A DNA stretch of 64,000 nt from positions 1,426,001 through 1,490,000 of the forward strand of contig NZ_JAJVCN010000002.1 of the NCBI RefSeq assembly GCF_021390435.2, written 5' to 3'. Shown here piece after piece: positions 25,233-34,332 of this stretch. Within the stretch, counting starts at the first letter, position 1. Each line of letters opens with the position of its first letter. The notes beneath the pieces are model-generated. The model ran no database searches. It saw only the letters and a program-made list of their open reading frames with translations, and was not told the DNA's origin. Made by a program: the position numbers and the translations under genes. This stretch comes from Kibdelosporangium philippinense (GTDB lineage: Bacteria > Actinomycetota > Actinomycetes > Mycobacteriales > Pseudonocardiaceae).

Positions 25233-26408
25233 ATGATCGAAGGAGTCCGCCGTTACGGGCAGCGCCCGTGGTGGAACCTGTTCGTCGCATCGAGTTACCT
25301 CGGCGTCGCGCTCGTGCTCTACGCCACGAACCTCTACGCGCTCAGGACCGAGAACCAGCTTCCCGTGTGGGTTCTGGTCGGCCAGTCCATGGTGTTGTTC
25401 GCCGCGCAGCTGTTCCGCCACAAAGCGCCGATCCCCGCGCTGGCGATCGCGTCCTGCATCATGGTCTACGACTTCACCTACGACCTGCCGCTCCCGGTGA
25501 TGATCGTCTTCATCGACCTGCTGTTCTGCGCGACGCTGGGGGCCAGCAAACGGGCGGCTCAGGTGATCCTCGGCGTGATGATCGCCCTCGCAGTGGGCAT
25601 CTCCCTGGTGGACGGCATCGCGTCGGCGGACTGGCGCCGCGCGTTCTTCACCACCGTCAATCTGTTCACGCTGTTGGTCGTCCCGATCTGGTGGTCGTTC
25701 AACATCCGTCAGCACGAGGAACTCCTGCAAGCCGAACGCAAGCAGTCACGGCAGTTGCGTCAGATCGCCGAGCTCGACCGGCGCACCGCGGTCAACGCGG
25801 AACGCTCGCGAATGGCCCGTGACCTGCATGACGTGGTCGCCGGGCACCTGTCAGCCATCGCGATCCAGTCCGAAGCCCTGCTCACAATGGTCGACGACGA
25901 GAAAGAGCGGAAACTCGTCCGGACAGTCCTGGAATCGGTGCGGCAGAACAGCCTCCAGTCCCTGGCCGAGATGCGCTCGATGATCGACATCCTGCGTGCC
26001 GACGGCGGAACAGCGGACCCACGCACCGCGCCAGCCCGTCTGGCCGAGTTGGACAAACTACTGGACTCGGCGCGAGCGGGCGGCCTTTCGCTGGATGTGC
26101 ACAAGTCCTTCGACGAGTTGCCCGTCGCGGTCGACCTGGCCGCGTACCGCATCATCCAGGAAGCGTTGACGAACGCGCTGAAGCACGCGGGCGGCGGCGG
26201 TGCGCGGGTCGACGTGCAGGTCGCGGGCGAAGAACTGATCATCGAAGTCCTCAACGAGATGACCGGGCCGCCAGGAAAAGGCACCGGGACAGGCCTGGTG
26301 AACATGCGAGAACGAGCGCACGCGGTCGGCGGAGATTTCCAAGCAGGCCCGTGGCAAGGCGGATGGCGGGTGCGCGCGGTGCTGCCCATGGGAGGAGTGG
26401 CGAGTTGA
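25233..26408 (+). CDS. NarL-family sensor histidine kinase
   Basis: A 391-aa kinase (a GTG 6 bp upstream is an alternative start). The N-terminal sensor region has about five membrane helices (residues 15-155), then a short linker coiled coil (LLQAERKQSRQLRQIAELDRR), the HisKA_3 domain with phospho-acceptor His199 (MARDLHDVVAGHLSAIAIQSE), and a HATPase_c domain (YRIIQEALTNALKHAGG N-box; GTGTGLVNMRERAHAVGG G-box). The stop overlaps the start of a NarL-type response regulator gene, which however carries an in-frame TAG, so this pair may be non-functional or depend on another partner. Confidence 0.9.
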   Translation: MIEGVRRYGQRPWWNLFVASSYLGVALVLYATNLYALRTENQLPVWVLVGQSMVLFAAQLFRHKAPIPALAIASCIMVYDFTYDLPLPVMIVFIDLLFCATLGASKRAAQVILGVMIALAVGISLVDGIASADWRRAFFTTVNLFTLLVVPIWWSFNIRQHEELLQAERKQSRQLRQIAELDRRTAVNAERSRMARDLHDVVAGHLSAIAIQSEALLTMVDDEKERKLVRTVLESVRQNSLQSLAEMRSMIDILRADGGTADPRTAPARLAELDKLLDSARAGGLSLDVHKSFDELPVAVDLAAYRIIQEALTNALKHAGGGGARVDVQVAGEELIIEVLNEMTGPPGKGTGTGLVNMRERAHAVGGDFQAGPWQGGWRVRAVLPMGGVAS

Positions 26409-27052
26409 TTCGGGTGTTGGTCGCGGACGACCACGCGGCGATCCGTGCCGGACTGGTGCTGATCCTGACCCGCGCGGACGGCATCGAAGTCGTCGGCGAG
26501 GCGGGTGATGGCGCCGCCGCCGTACGGATGGCGCGGGCATTGCGGCCGGACGTGGTGCTGATGGACATCCGTATGCCCGGCGTGGACGGCATCGAGGCGA
26601 CCGAGCAGCTGGTGCGCGATGGCGTGTGCGATGTGCTGGTGCTGACCACATTTGACCTGGACGAATATGTCCATGGGGCGTTGCGCGCCGGTGCCGCCGG
26701 GTTCTTGCTCAAGTCGGTCGAGGCGCCGCGTCTGGTCGAGGCGATCAAACTCGTCGCCGAGGGCGATGGCGTACTCGAACCGAAGGTCACGCGCCGCCTG
26801 ATCAGTGCCTTCGCGGCCAACGCGCCGAAGCCGCCCCGCACTCCGCCTGGCCTCGACCAGTTGACCGAGCGGGAACGTGAAGTGCTGATTTGCTTGGCGG
26901 AAGGGCTGTCCAATTAGCAGATCGGGCGCAAGCTGTACATCGGCGAGACGACCGTGAAGACGCACGTGTCACGCGTGCTGACCAAGCTCGACCTGCAGTC
27001 ACGGGTGCAGGCCGCGATCCTGGCACAGGACGCGGGCCTGGTCCCCGATTAG
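26405..27052 (+). pseudogene. NarL-type response regulator interrupted by an in-frame TAG
   Basis: A receiver plus LuxR-HTH regulator broken by one nonsense codon. Translation from TTG 26405 (GGAGGA 8 nt upstream; overlaps the kinase stop) gives a complete receiver domain with phospho-acceptor Asp54 (VVLMDIRMPGVDG), Thr and Lys switch residues (LVLTTFDLDEYV, GFLLKSVEAP), then the first part of the HTH (LTEREREVLICLAEGLSN). At codon 171 (26915-26917) there is TAG, after which the same frame goes straight on with QIGRKLYIGETTVKTHVSRVLTKLDLQSRVQAAIL to a TAG at 27050. The frame and codon bias continue unbroken, so this is a point nonsense mutation inside the DNA-binding helix or a base-call error. 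A 170-aa receiver-only product would lack DNA binding. Confidence 0.88.
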
Positions 27053-27171
27053 ACCTGGGAAACACAACGCAGAGTGCACGCTCCGTACCACTAAGTGGAC
27101 GCGAAGCCCGCCCAAAACTCACACACAAAACGCAGGCCAAAGTCGCCAAGATCACCACCCAGCAAAAAAGC

Positions 27172-27202
27172 AGCCCCCGCCCATCCCAAGGGGGTGGGGG
27201 CT
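27172..27202. terminator. GC-rich hairpin, probable terminator
   Basis: 11-bp arms AGCCCCCGCCC and GGGTGGGGGCT with one G-T pair and a 9-nt loop, 120 bp after the response regulator gene. No U-run follows on the + strand; an A-run precedes it. Confidence 0.55.
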
Positions 27203-27260
27203 CCCCGAGCACAATTATATCGGGAAAAATGGCCTTGACCAGCGAAGTCAAGGGACGAAC

Positions 27261-27285
27261 CCGCGCGAACGGTCCGTTCGCGCGG
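27261..27285. promoter_or_regulatory. Perfect 12-bp-arm palindrome upstream of the ABC operon
   Basis: CCGCGCGAACGG, one base, CCGTTCGCGCGG. It sits about 145 bp upstream of the first permease gene and is a good candidate operator or leader hairpin. Confidence 0.5.
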
Positions 27286-27430
27286 AGTTCACTCGGATGC
27301 GTTACGTCCGGATGGACGGCGGTTCGGCGGGTGTTACTACCCGACCACATGGTGAGATGATGCGTGGCCGGGCGCGGACCAGGCCTAAGGTCCGTGCTGG
27401 TCACCCGAACAGCCGACTACGGAAGGTGCC

Positions 27431-28369
27431 GTGTCCGACCCCTTACCGCTTGGCGGCGAAGTCACGCCGGGTGCCGCACGTTCCCTCCCGGCTGCCCTGT
27501 GGCGCGCGATCCGCCGGGACGCCTGGACGCTGACCTGCGCGATCATGGTCGTCGCGATTGTCGCGCTGGCAATCGGCGCCGATCTCTGGGTGGCCATCGA
27601 AGGCCAGGACCTCAACGAGAACCTGGACGCGCTAGGCCCGGACGGCCTGCCCGCGGGCGCGCTCGGCGGAGTCAGCGGTGATCACTGGTTCGGCGTGCAA
27701 CCGCTGCGCGGCATCGACCTGTTCGCCCTCGTCGCCTATGGCGCGCGCGTCAGTCTCCTTGTCGGGCTTGGCGCGACGGTCCTCGCGACCGTTCTCGGTG
27801 TGTTGATCGGCGCCAGCGCGGGTTACATCGGCGGTTGGTGGGATCGCGTGGTCTCGTGGGCGTCGGATGTGATGCTCGGTTTCCCGTCGCTGGTCTTCAT
27901 GATCGCGCTTGGTGCTGTCGCGCCGATCGAGTTTCCACGCCAGCTGCTGCTCATCGTCGTGCTGGGGATCTTCGGCTGGCCGCGGGTCGCGCGCATCGTC
28001 CGGGCGCAGGTGCTGAGCTTGAGCCAGCGCAACTTCGTGTCGGCGTCCAAGGTGATGGGCGGCGGGACGTGGCACGTCTTCATCAAACAGCTGCTGCCCA
28101 ATCTGTGGGCGCCGATCATCATTGTGTCCAGTTTGACCATTCCGTCGATGATCGGGAACGAGGCCGCGCTGTCGTTCCTCGGCGCCGGTGTGCTGCCGCC
28201 GACTCCCAGTTGGGGCCGGACCATCTCGGACGCCATCGACTACTTCGAGACCGATCCGATGTACTTGATCTTCCCAGGCCTGATGCTTTTCCTGATCACG
28301 TTGGCGTTCAACGTTGTCGGCGACAGCATCCGGGATGAGCTTGACCCGAAGTCGAAGGGCCGGGGCTGA
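27431..28369 (+). CDS. Peptide/nickel-type ABC transporter permease (DppC/OppC)
   Basis: A 312-aa inner membrane permease. GTG 27431 follows GGAAGG. An N-terminal helix (WTLTCAIMVVAIVALAIGADLW) precedes a periplasmic loop with the DHWFGVQPLRGIDLFALVAYGARVSL segment typical of OppC-type subunits. The binding-protein-dependent transport domain has the EAA-like loop (RIVRAQVLSLSQRNFVSASKVMGGGTWHVFIKQLLPN, about residues 180-217). First gene of a four-gene importer operon; note that the order C-B-A-ATPase is unusual, as OppB usually precedes OppC. The stop overlaps the next start (TGATG). Confidence 0.93.
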   Translation: MSDPLPLGGEVTPGAARSLPAALWRAIRRDAWTLTCAIMVVAIVALAIGADLWVAIEGQDLNENLDALGPDGLPAGALGGVSGDHWFGVQPLRGIDLFALVAYGARVSLLVGLGATVLATVLGVLIGASAGYIGGWWDRVVSWASDVMLGFPSLVFMIALGAVAPIEFPRQLLLIVVLGIFGWPRVARIVRAQVLSLSQRNFVSASKVMGGGTWHVFIKQLLPNLWAPIIIVSSLTIPSMIGNEAALSFLGAGVLPPTPSWGRTISDAIDYFETDPMYLIFPGLMLFLITLAFNVVGDSIRDELDPKSKGRG

Positions 28370-29364
28370 TGCGCGTCGTCAAATTCGTGGCAGGCCGTTT
28401 CGCCGGCATGATCCTGGTTCTGCTGATCGTCTCGTTCATCACGTTCGTTGTTTTCTATGTCCTGCCGTCGGATCCGGCTCAGCTCGCGTGTGGACGCCCG
28501 TGCTCGCCGGAGGCGCTGAACCTGGCCCGTGAGTTCATGGGCTACAACGTGCCGTGGTACCAGCAGTACTTCGACTTCGTCGGCGGCATCTTCACCGGCC
28601 GGACGTTCGGCACCGGACAGACCGCGATCCAGTGCCCCGCACCATGTTTCGGGTACGACTTCCAGAACAACGCCGAGGTGCTCGAGCAGATTCTCGACCG
28701 CGTCGAGGTGAGCGTCTCGGTCGCCATCGGTGCCGCGATCATCTGGCTGGTCACCGGAGTCGGCCTCGGTGTCCTGTCGGCCCTCAAGCGCGGGACGCCA
28801 CTCGACCGGATCACGATGGCTGTGGCCATGGCTGGCGTGTCGATGCCCGCGTACCTCGCTGGCATGCTTGGCATCACGATCTTCGCCTTCGCTCTGGATG
28901 TCGTGCCCAAGAACGGGTACGTGCCTATTGGTGAGGACGTCGTGCAATGGGCGTGGCACCTCATCACGCCGTGGCTGGTACTCGCGTTCCTGCACGCTGC
29001 GATCTACGCGCGGCTCACCAGGGGCCAGATGCTGGAAACCCTTGGCGAGGACTTCATCCGCACGGCGCGGGCGAAAGGCTTGACCGAACGCAAAGTCGTT
29101 GGCAAGCACGCATTGCGCAACGTGATGCTGCCCGTGGTCACCGTGTTCGGTGTGGACCTTGGCCTGCTGCTTGCCGGAACCGTGATCACCGAACGGATTT
29201 TCAGCATGCCGGGTGTCGGCATGCTGCTTGTGGACTCCATCCGGAGCTTGAACCTGCCGATTCTGCTTGGCGTCACGCTGTTCGCGGCATTGGCGGTCAC
29301 GGTCGTCAATTTCCTTGTCGATCTGTTTTACGGCGTGCTCGACCCACGGGCACGGCTGACATGA
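28369..29364 (+). CDS. Peptide/nickel-type ABC transporter permease (DppB/OppB)
   Basis: A 331-aa permease with the characteristic OppB N-terminus (FVAGRFAGMILVLLIVSFITFVVFYVLPSDPA). A long periplasmic loop with paired cysteines (LACGRPCSPEAL and IQCPAPCFGYD) is unusual for the family and could form disulfides. The transport domain ends with the EAA loop (YARLTRGQMLETLGEDFIRTARAKGLTERKVVGKHALRN) and a final helix (LGVTLFAALAVTVVNFLVDLFYGVLDPRARL). It pairs with the upstream OppC-like subunit to form the channel. Confidence 0.93.
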   Translation: MRVVKFVAGRFAGMILVLLIVSFITFVVFYVLPSDPAQLACGRPCSPEALNLAREFMGYNVPWYQQYFDFVGGIFTGRTFGTGQTAIQCPAPCFGYDFQNNAEVLEQILDRVEVSVSVAIGAAIIWLVTGVGLGVLSALKRGTPLDRITMAVAMAGVSMPAYLAGMLGITIFAFALDVVPKNGYVPIGEDVVQWAWHLITPWLVLAFLHAAIYARLTRGQMLETLGEDFIRTARAKGLTERKVVGKHALRNVMLPVVTVFGVDLGLLLAGTVITERIFSMPGVGMLLVDSIRSLNLPILLGVTLFAALAVTVVNFLVDLFYGVLDPRARLT

Positions 29365-29374
29365 AGGGGAACCG

Positions 29375-31057
29375 ATGAAACGCAGGCATTCGCTCGCCGG
29401 GATCGCAGCGGTGGCAGTGTTGCTGGCCGCCTGCGGCGCCAACGACAAGCCAGCCGGGCAGAGTGGCAGCGGCGGCGCCGTCAAGGCGGGTGGCACGCTC
29501 TACCTGCTGTACGACGGCCCGACTCAGCAGTACGACCCGGCCCGCAGCTCCAGCCTGGTGGTCACCGGCCTGCAGTTCGTCCACCGGCGCTTGACCTCGT
29601 GGAAGGTCGCGCCAGGACAGGACACCACGATCGTGCCCGACCTGGCCACCGACACCGGGAGGGCCAGCGACGGCGGCAAGACATGGACCTTCACGCTGAA
29701 GGACGGCGTGAAGTACAGCGACGGCACGCCGATCAAGTCCGCGGACATCAAGTGGGGCCTCGAGCGGTCGTTCGCGCCCGCGTTCTCCGGCGGTTTGGCG
29801 TACCACAAGGATTTGCTGTCGCCTGGCCTGGCGTACAAGGGGCCGTTCGACGGCGGCCAGGAGCTCAGCTCGATCGAGACGCCGGACGACAAGACCATCA
29901 TCTTCAAGCTTTCCCGCGCCTACGGTGACTGGAACTGGGTGGCCAGCACGCCCGCGTTCGCGCCAGTGCCGAAGGGCAAGGGCGCGGAGGCGAACTACGG
30001 CGAGAAGCCGGTTGCCTCTGGCCCGTACCAGATCGAGACGTTCGAGCGCGGCAAGCAGGCCGTGCTTGTCCGTAACACCAACTTCGACCCGAAGACCGAC
30101 GAGACCCGTCCGGCCTATCCGGACCGTGTCATCTGGCAGTTCAGCCAGCAGACCAACGTGATCTCCAAGCGGCTGATCGATGACAGCGACGACGACAAGA
30201 ACGCTTTCGGTGTCTCGTTCGCCTCGCCCGCGCAGCTCGCTCAGATCCAGGGCAACGCGTCGGCGAAGTCCCGTTTGGTCACTTCGGAATCCGGTGCGCT
30301 GGCTTACCTTTCGCTGAACACGCAGCGAGGCAAGCTTACGGACGTCAACGTGCGCAAGGCTTTCCAGTACGCGATCAACAAGTCCGCGTACCAGATCGCC
30401 AGTGCGGGCAGTGCGCAGCTGGCCGGTGACGCCGCCACCACGCTGATCACGCCGGGCCTCGCCGGTCGCGAGCAGTTCGACCTCTACCAGACCAAGCCGG
30501 AAGGTGACCCGGCCAAGACCAAGGAGCTGCTGGCCGCTGCCGGTCTGCCGAACGGTCTCGACGGCATGGTGCTGGTCACCAAGTCGGAGAACGACTGGCC
30601 GCGCAAGGCCGAGTCGATCCAGTCCAGCCTTGCCGCCGCCGGTATCAAGGTGACGATCAGGACGCTCGACGACGAGACCTTCACGGCCGAGGTCCAGACC
30701 AAGGACAACCCGGACTACGACCTGGCGCTCACCTCGTGGCAGCCGGACATCCCGTCGGCCAACGCGAACATTCAGCCGCTGTTCCAGTCCACTGAGATCG
30801 GTGGCGGTGGTTACAACACCGCGCGCTACAACAACCCTGACGTCGACCGGCTGATCACCGAGGCACAGGCCACAGTGGACCCGGTTGAGGCAGGCAAGAA
30901 GTGGGCCGAACTCGACAAGAAGATCATGGCCGACTCGCCGGTCGTCCCGTTGATCTACACCCGCAACTCGTACCTGCACGGTTCGGCGGTCGGCAACGTC
31001 AAGATCGGCCGGTTCCCGGCATACGCCGACTACCGGCAGTTCGGACTCATTCAGTGA
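29375..31057 (+). CDS. Family 5 extracellular solute-binding lipoprotein
   Basis: A 560-aa periplasmic-type binding protein tethered by lipid. The lipobox LLAACGAND puts the lipidated Cys at residue 20. The mature part is a full SBP_bac_5 fold, with DGGKTWTFTLKDGVKYSDGTPIKSADIKWGLERSF (about 105-140), the hinge DVNVRKAFQYAINKSAY (about 325) and the C-terminal LITEAQATVDPVEAGKKWAELDKKIMADSPVVPLIY. These proteins bind oligopeptides, nickel chelates or sugars. AAGGGGAA precedes the ATG; the stop overlaps the GTG of the ATPase gene. The adjoining amidase may act on the imported compound (inference). Confidence 0.93.
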   Translation: MKRRHSLAGIAAVAVLLAACGANDKPAGQSGSGGAVKAGGTLYLLYDGPTQQYDPARSSSLVVTGLQFVHRRLTSWKVAPGQDTTIVPDLATDTGRASDGGKTWTFTLKDGVKYSDGTPIKSADIKWGLERSFAPAFSGGLAYHKDLLSPGLAYKGPFDGGQELSSIETPDDKTIIFKLSRAYGDWNWVASTPAFAPVPKGKGAEANYGEKPVASGPYQIETFERGKQAVLVRNTNFDPKTDETRPAYPDRVIWQFSQQTNVISKRLIDDSDDDKNAFGVSFASPAQLAQIQGNASAKSRLVTSESGALAYLSLNTQRGKLTDVNVRKAFQYAINKSAYQIASAGSAQLAGDAATTLITPGLAGREQFDLYQTKPEGDPAKTKELLAAAGLPNGLDGMVLVTKSENDWPRKAESIQSSLAAAGIKVTIRTLDDETFTAEVQTKDNPDYDLALTSWQPDIPSANANIQPLFQSTEIGGGGYNTARYNNPDVDRLITEAQATVDPVEAGKKWAELDKKIMADSPVVPLIYTRNSYLHGSAVGNVKIGRFPAYADYRQFGLIQ

Positions 31058-32790
31058 CGGATCTGCTTGAACTCGGCCAGTTGTTGGTCTTGGATAGTGT
31101 CGAGGTCAGCTTCGGCACATCTTCGACCAACACTGTCCAAGCGGTGCGCTCGGTGTCCTACTCTGTCGCGGCAGGTGAAGTCGTTGCCGTGGTTGGGGAA
31201 TCGGGCTCGGGCAAGACTGTGACGGCGATGTCCTTGCTGGGACTGCTGCCGTCGACCGCGAAGGTGTCCGGCCGTGCGCTTCTGGACGGCCGGGACCTGT
31301 ACGACATGCCGCCCGCGGACCTGCGCAAGGTCCGCGGCGGTGACGTCGGCATGGTGTTCCAGGAGCCGATGAGCGCGCTCAACCCAGTGTTCACTGTGGG
31401 CGACCAGCTCGTCGAGGCGATCAAGACGCATCAGGATCTGTCCACAGCGGACGCCCGCAAGCGCGCGATCGAACTGCTTGAACTCGTTGGCCTGCCCGAG
31501 CCGACTCGCCGGTTCAGGTCGTATCCACACGAGCTGTCCGGTGGTCAGCTGCAGCGGATCGTGATCGCGATGGCCGTGGCCAACGAGCCAAAGCTGCTGA
31601 TCGCGGACGAGCCAACCACCGCGCTGGACGTCACGGTCCAGGCGGAGATCCTGGAGTTGTTGCGGGACCTCCGAAACCGGCTGCAGACCGCGATCCTGCT
31701 GATCACGCACGACATGGGCGTGGTGGCGGATCTGGCCGACCGGGTCGTGGTGATGTACGACGGCCAAGTCGTCGAACAAGGCACAGTGACCGAGATTTTC
31801 TCCGCACCGCAAGAGAAGTACACCCAAGAGTTGCTCGGTTCGGTGATCACGCTCGGTTCCCGAGCGACCGAAGGCATCGAACGAGCGCTTGCTTCAGACC
31901 TGGTGGTCCGCGAGAACCACCTTGCTGTGTCGGAACATCCGGCGTCGGAGTCCGTTCCGGACGTGCCCGCCAACAAGCCGGTCCTGAGCGTCGAGAACCT
32001 CTCCGTGGTTTACGGCGGTAGGTTCCGCGCGATCTCCGTACGCGCGGCCGATCGGGTCAGCCTGCACATCGAGCCCGGTGAAGTGCTCGGGCTCGTCGGT
32101 GAATCAGGCTCCGGCAAGAGCACAGTGGCCGGTGCGGTCACTGGTCTAGTCAAGGCCACCAGTGGCAGTGCTTCGGTCAGTGGTGTTGATATCGCGCGTG
32201 TGCGTGGCCGTGCTGCCAAAGCGTTGCGGCGCAAGATAGGCGTGGTTTTCCAGGATCCATTGTCGTCGCTGAATCCGCGTACTCCGGTCGGCGAGAGCGT
32301 GGCCGAACCGATCCGGCTCCACAAGGCGCTTTCTGGCTCCTATGTGGACAAACGGGTTGTCGACTTGCTGGAATCCGTCCAGCTTTCGGCGTCCTTGCGG
32401 ACTCGCTACCCACATGAGTTGTCTGGCGGGCAACGGCAGCGCGTGTGTATCGCGCGTGCGTTGGCCCTCGACCCGGAACTGCTGATCGCCGACGAGCCGA
32501 CAAGCGCGCTTGACGTTTCCGTGCAGGCCAAGGTTCTCGACCTTTTCCGTGCCCTGCAAGCGGAACACGGCTTCGCGTGCCTGTTCATCAGCCACGACCT
32601 CGCGGTGATCGAGCAACTCGCCGGACGGGTCGCGGTGATGCACCGCGGCCACGTGGTCGAACAGGGCCCGACGAACGGCGTGCTGAGCGAGCCGATCCAC
32701 CCGTACACCCAGCGCTTGCTTGCTGCGGCGCCGGTCGCGGATCCGGAGGAGCAGCGCCGACGGCGTGAGGCGTGGCGACAGCTCACATAG
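31054..32790 (+). CDS. Fused dual ATPase of the peptide/nickel ABC importer (DppD-DppF)
   Basis: A 578-aa protein carrying two complete ABC ATPase domains in one chain. GTG 31054 overlaps the stop of the binding-protein gene. Domain 1 (about 5-265): Walker A GESGSGKT, signature LSGGQLQRI, Walker B LLIADEPTTALD. Domain 2 (about 305-570): Walker A GESGSGKS, signature LSGGQRQRV, Walker B LLIADEPTSALD; each ends with the Opp-type C-terminal region (HPYTQRLLAAAP in the second). Thus the whole importer is encoded: two permeases, a lipoprotein and one dual ATPase. The 3' end overlaps the convergent amidase gene by 8 bp. Confidence 0.95.
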   Translation: MTDLLELGQLLVLDSVEVSFGTSSTNTVQAVRSVSYSVAAGEVVAVVGESGSGKTVTAMSLLGLLPSTAKVSGRALLDGRDLYDMPPADLRKVRGGDVGMVFQEPMSALNPVFTVGDQLVEAIKTHQDLSTADARKRAIELLELVGLPEPTRRFRSYPHELSGGQLQRIVIAMAVANEPKLLIADEPTTALDVTVQAEILELLRDLRNRLQTAILLITHDMGVVADLADRVVVMYDGQVVEQGTVTEIFSAPQEKYTQELLGSVITLGSRATEGIERALASDLVVRENHLAVSEHPASESVPDVPANKPVLSVENLSVVYGGRFRAISVRAADRVSLHIEPGEVLGLVGESGSGKSTVAGAVTGLVKATSGSASVSGVDIARVRGRAAKALRRKIGVVFQDPLSSLNPRTPVGESVAEPIRLHKALSGSYVDKRVVDLLESVQLSASLRTRYPHELSGGQRQRVCIARALALDPELLIADEPTSALDVSVQAKVLDLFRALQAEHGFACLFISHDLAVIEQLAGRVAVMHRGHVVEQGPTNGVLSEPIHPYTQRLLAAAPVADPEEQRRRREAWRQLT

Positions 32791-34270
32791 GACGGTCGTC
32801 GGCCCAAGGATGGGCGGTTTCGAGCTGGTGAGCCAATGCGAGCAGCATTGGCTCACTGCCCAAGCCGCCAACGAACTGCACACCGAGCGGCAGACCGGGC
32901 TGAGTCCGGTAAAGCGGAACGGACATGGCTGGCCGCCCGGTGATGTTGGCGAGTTGCGTGAACGGAACCGCTGCCAGGTTCTCAAGAACCTGATCCGACC
33001 AAGCCTTTGTTTTGCTGAACGGCCCAGCCAATTTCAGGCCCAGCAGTACTTTTCCGAGCATCCGGATGGCGGCTGGGGCGTTGAGCTCGCCGATGCGCAC
33101 CGGCGGCCTGCCGAGCGACGGCGTGAGGAACAGGTGGTAGCGCTCGTGGAACGCGGCCAACGCGCGTGTGTAGTCGTTCCACCGCATGTGCGCCATGACG
33201 TACTCGGGCGAGCGAACCCGCCATGCCGCCGCGGCGAGCAGACGCGTATCGAGTTCGAAGTCCTGCGGACGCGCTTTGGTACTGCGCTGAACGTCCACAA
33301 TGGTCGCGGCGGCGTTTGCGCTCCAGCCCAAAAGGAAGTCGCGACCAAGTTGGCGTCCATCGATGTCCGGCTCGGCGGCTTCCACCTCGTGCCCAAGCTT
33401 TTCCAACACTGCCACAGCTTGCTCGACCGCGGCGACCGCGTCTTCGTGCACCGGAGTCCCGAGTGGCGAGCGTGTGGTGAACCCGATCTTCAGCTTGCCA
33501 GGCTCACGGGCCGCCAGCTCAGCAAAGGACTCCGCAGGAAACCCGGGAAGGTAAGGACCGCCTGGATCGGGACGGGTGGTCAGCACGTCCAGCATCGCGG
33601 CAGTGTCGCGTACCGTTCGGGAAATCACGCCATCCGTTGCCGCACCATGGAAAGACTCCGCGCGGCGCGGCCCGCTCGACAGCAACCCTCGCCCAGGCTT
33701 GAGCCCGAACAACCCGCAACACGCGGCGGGAATCCGGATCGAGCCGCCACCATCACTGGCACCGGCGACAGGCACGATACCGGCCGCGACCGCTGCGGCC
33801 GCGCCTCCCGAGGACCCGCCGGGCGTGTGCGCGAGGTTCCAGGGATTGCGGGTCGGCCCAGTGACTTCCGGCTCGGTGACTGGCTTCGCACCGAACTCGG
33901 GGGTAGCGGTCTTGCCGAAGATGACAAGCCCGGCGTCCAGCCACCGCTGGACATTCACGCTGTGGGACACGGCGACCTGGCCTCTTAGCGAGCGTGAACC
34001 AGAACCCGTTGGCAGGCCTTGATAATCCTGCCCCAGGTCCTTGATCAAGAAGGGCACGCCCGCGAACGGGCCTGCCGGGTTGGCCGCCGCACGCTTTCTG
34101 GCGATCTCGTACATCGGGTAGACGATCGCGTTCAGCTTGGGATTGACCTGCTCGGCCCGCTCGATCGCCACATCGAGCAGCTCGACGGGGGAGACTTCGC
34201 CGCGCGCCACCAGTTCGGCAAGGCCAACCGCGTCGTACCGCCGGTACTCGTCGTAGTCCACTGGACCCAC
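32783..34270 (-). CDS. Amidase signature family hydrolase
   Basis: A 495-aa enzyme with the Ser-cisSer-Lys triad: Lys in VPFLIKDLGQ (about residue 76), the Gly/Ser-rich core HTPGGSSGGAAAAVAAGIVPVAGASDGGGSIRIPAACCG (about 148-185) containing both serines. It hydrolyses an amide, probably of a carboxamide or peptide-like molecule; AS enzymes also include aryl acylamidases and nylon-oligomer hydrolases. The gene is convergent with the peptide-type importer and divergent from a TetR gene, separated by a region with a perfect palindrome, so it is likely repressed by that TetR. Substrate unknown. Confidence 0.92.
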   Translation of the reverse strand: MGPVDYDEYRRYDAVGLAELVARGEVSPVELLDVAIERAEQVNPKLNAIVYPMYEIARKRAAANPAGPFAGVPFLIKDLGQDYQGLPTGSGSRSLRGQVAVSHSVNVQRWLDAGLVIFGKTATPEFGAKPVTEPEVTGPTRNPWNLAHTPGGSSGGAAAAVAAGIVPVAGASDGGGSIRIPAACCGLFGLKPGRGLLSSGPRRAESFHGAATDGVISRTVRDTAAMLDVLTTRPDPGGPYLPGFPAESFAELAAREPGKLKIGFTTRSPLGTPVHEDAVAAVEQAVAVLEKLGHEVEAAEPDIDGRQLGRDFLLGWSANAAATIVDVQRSTKARPQDFELDTRLLAAAAWRVRSPEYVMAHMRWNDYTRALAAFHERYHLFLTPSLGRPPVRIGELNAPAAIRMLGKVLLGLKLAGPFSKTKAWSDQVLENLAAVPFTQLANITGRPAMSVPLYRTQPGLPLGVQFVGGLGSEPMLLALAHQLETAHPWADDRPM

Positions 34271-34273
34271 CTT

Positions 34274-34301
34274 AACTAGAGGCTCTAGTTTTTATAAACT
34301 A
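34274..34301. promoter_or_regulatory. TetR operator between amidase and tetR genes
   Basis: Perfect 17-bp palindrome AACTAGAGGCTCTAGTT (34274-34290) overlapping a second dyad TAGTTT-TTAT-AAACTA (34286-34301). Both lie in the 62-bp divergent promoter, where one TetR dimer pair could shut off both genes. Confidence 0.8.
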
Positions 34302-34332
34302 TGGTCGCGCTGTCCACAAGGAGCAATCACCC

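Larger units (their letters stand above)
27053..27430. other. Intergenic region with three strong dyads
   Basis: No gene is evident in these 378 bp. Three structures follow each other: a GC-rich hairpin at 27172-27202 (AGCCCCCGCCC / GGGTGGGGGCT), a 7-bp dyad CCTTGAC...GTCAAGG at 27233-27253, and a perfect dyad at 27261-27285. The first is probably the terminator of the two-component transcript; the others may regulate the downstream ABC transporter operon. Confidence 0.6.

Noticed and set aside
29306..30979. Long minus-strand frame under the binding lipoprotein
   Set aside because: Antisense shadow of a gene with a clear lipobox and family motifs.
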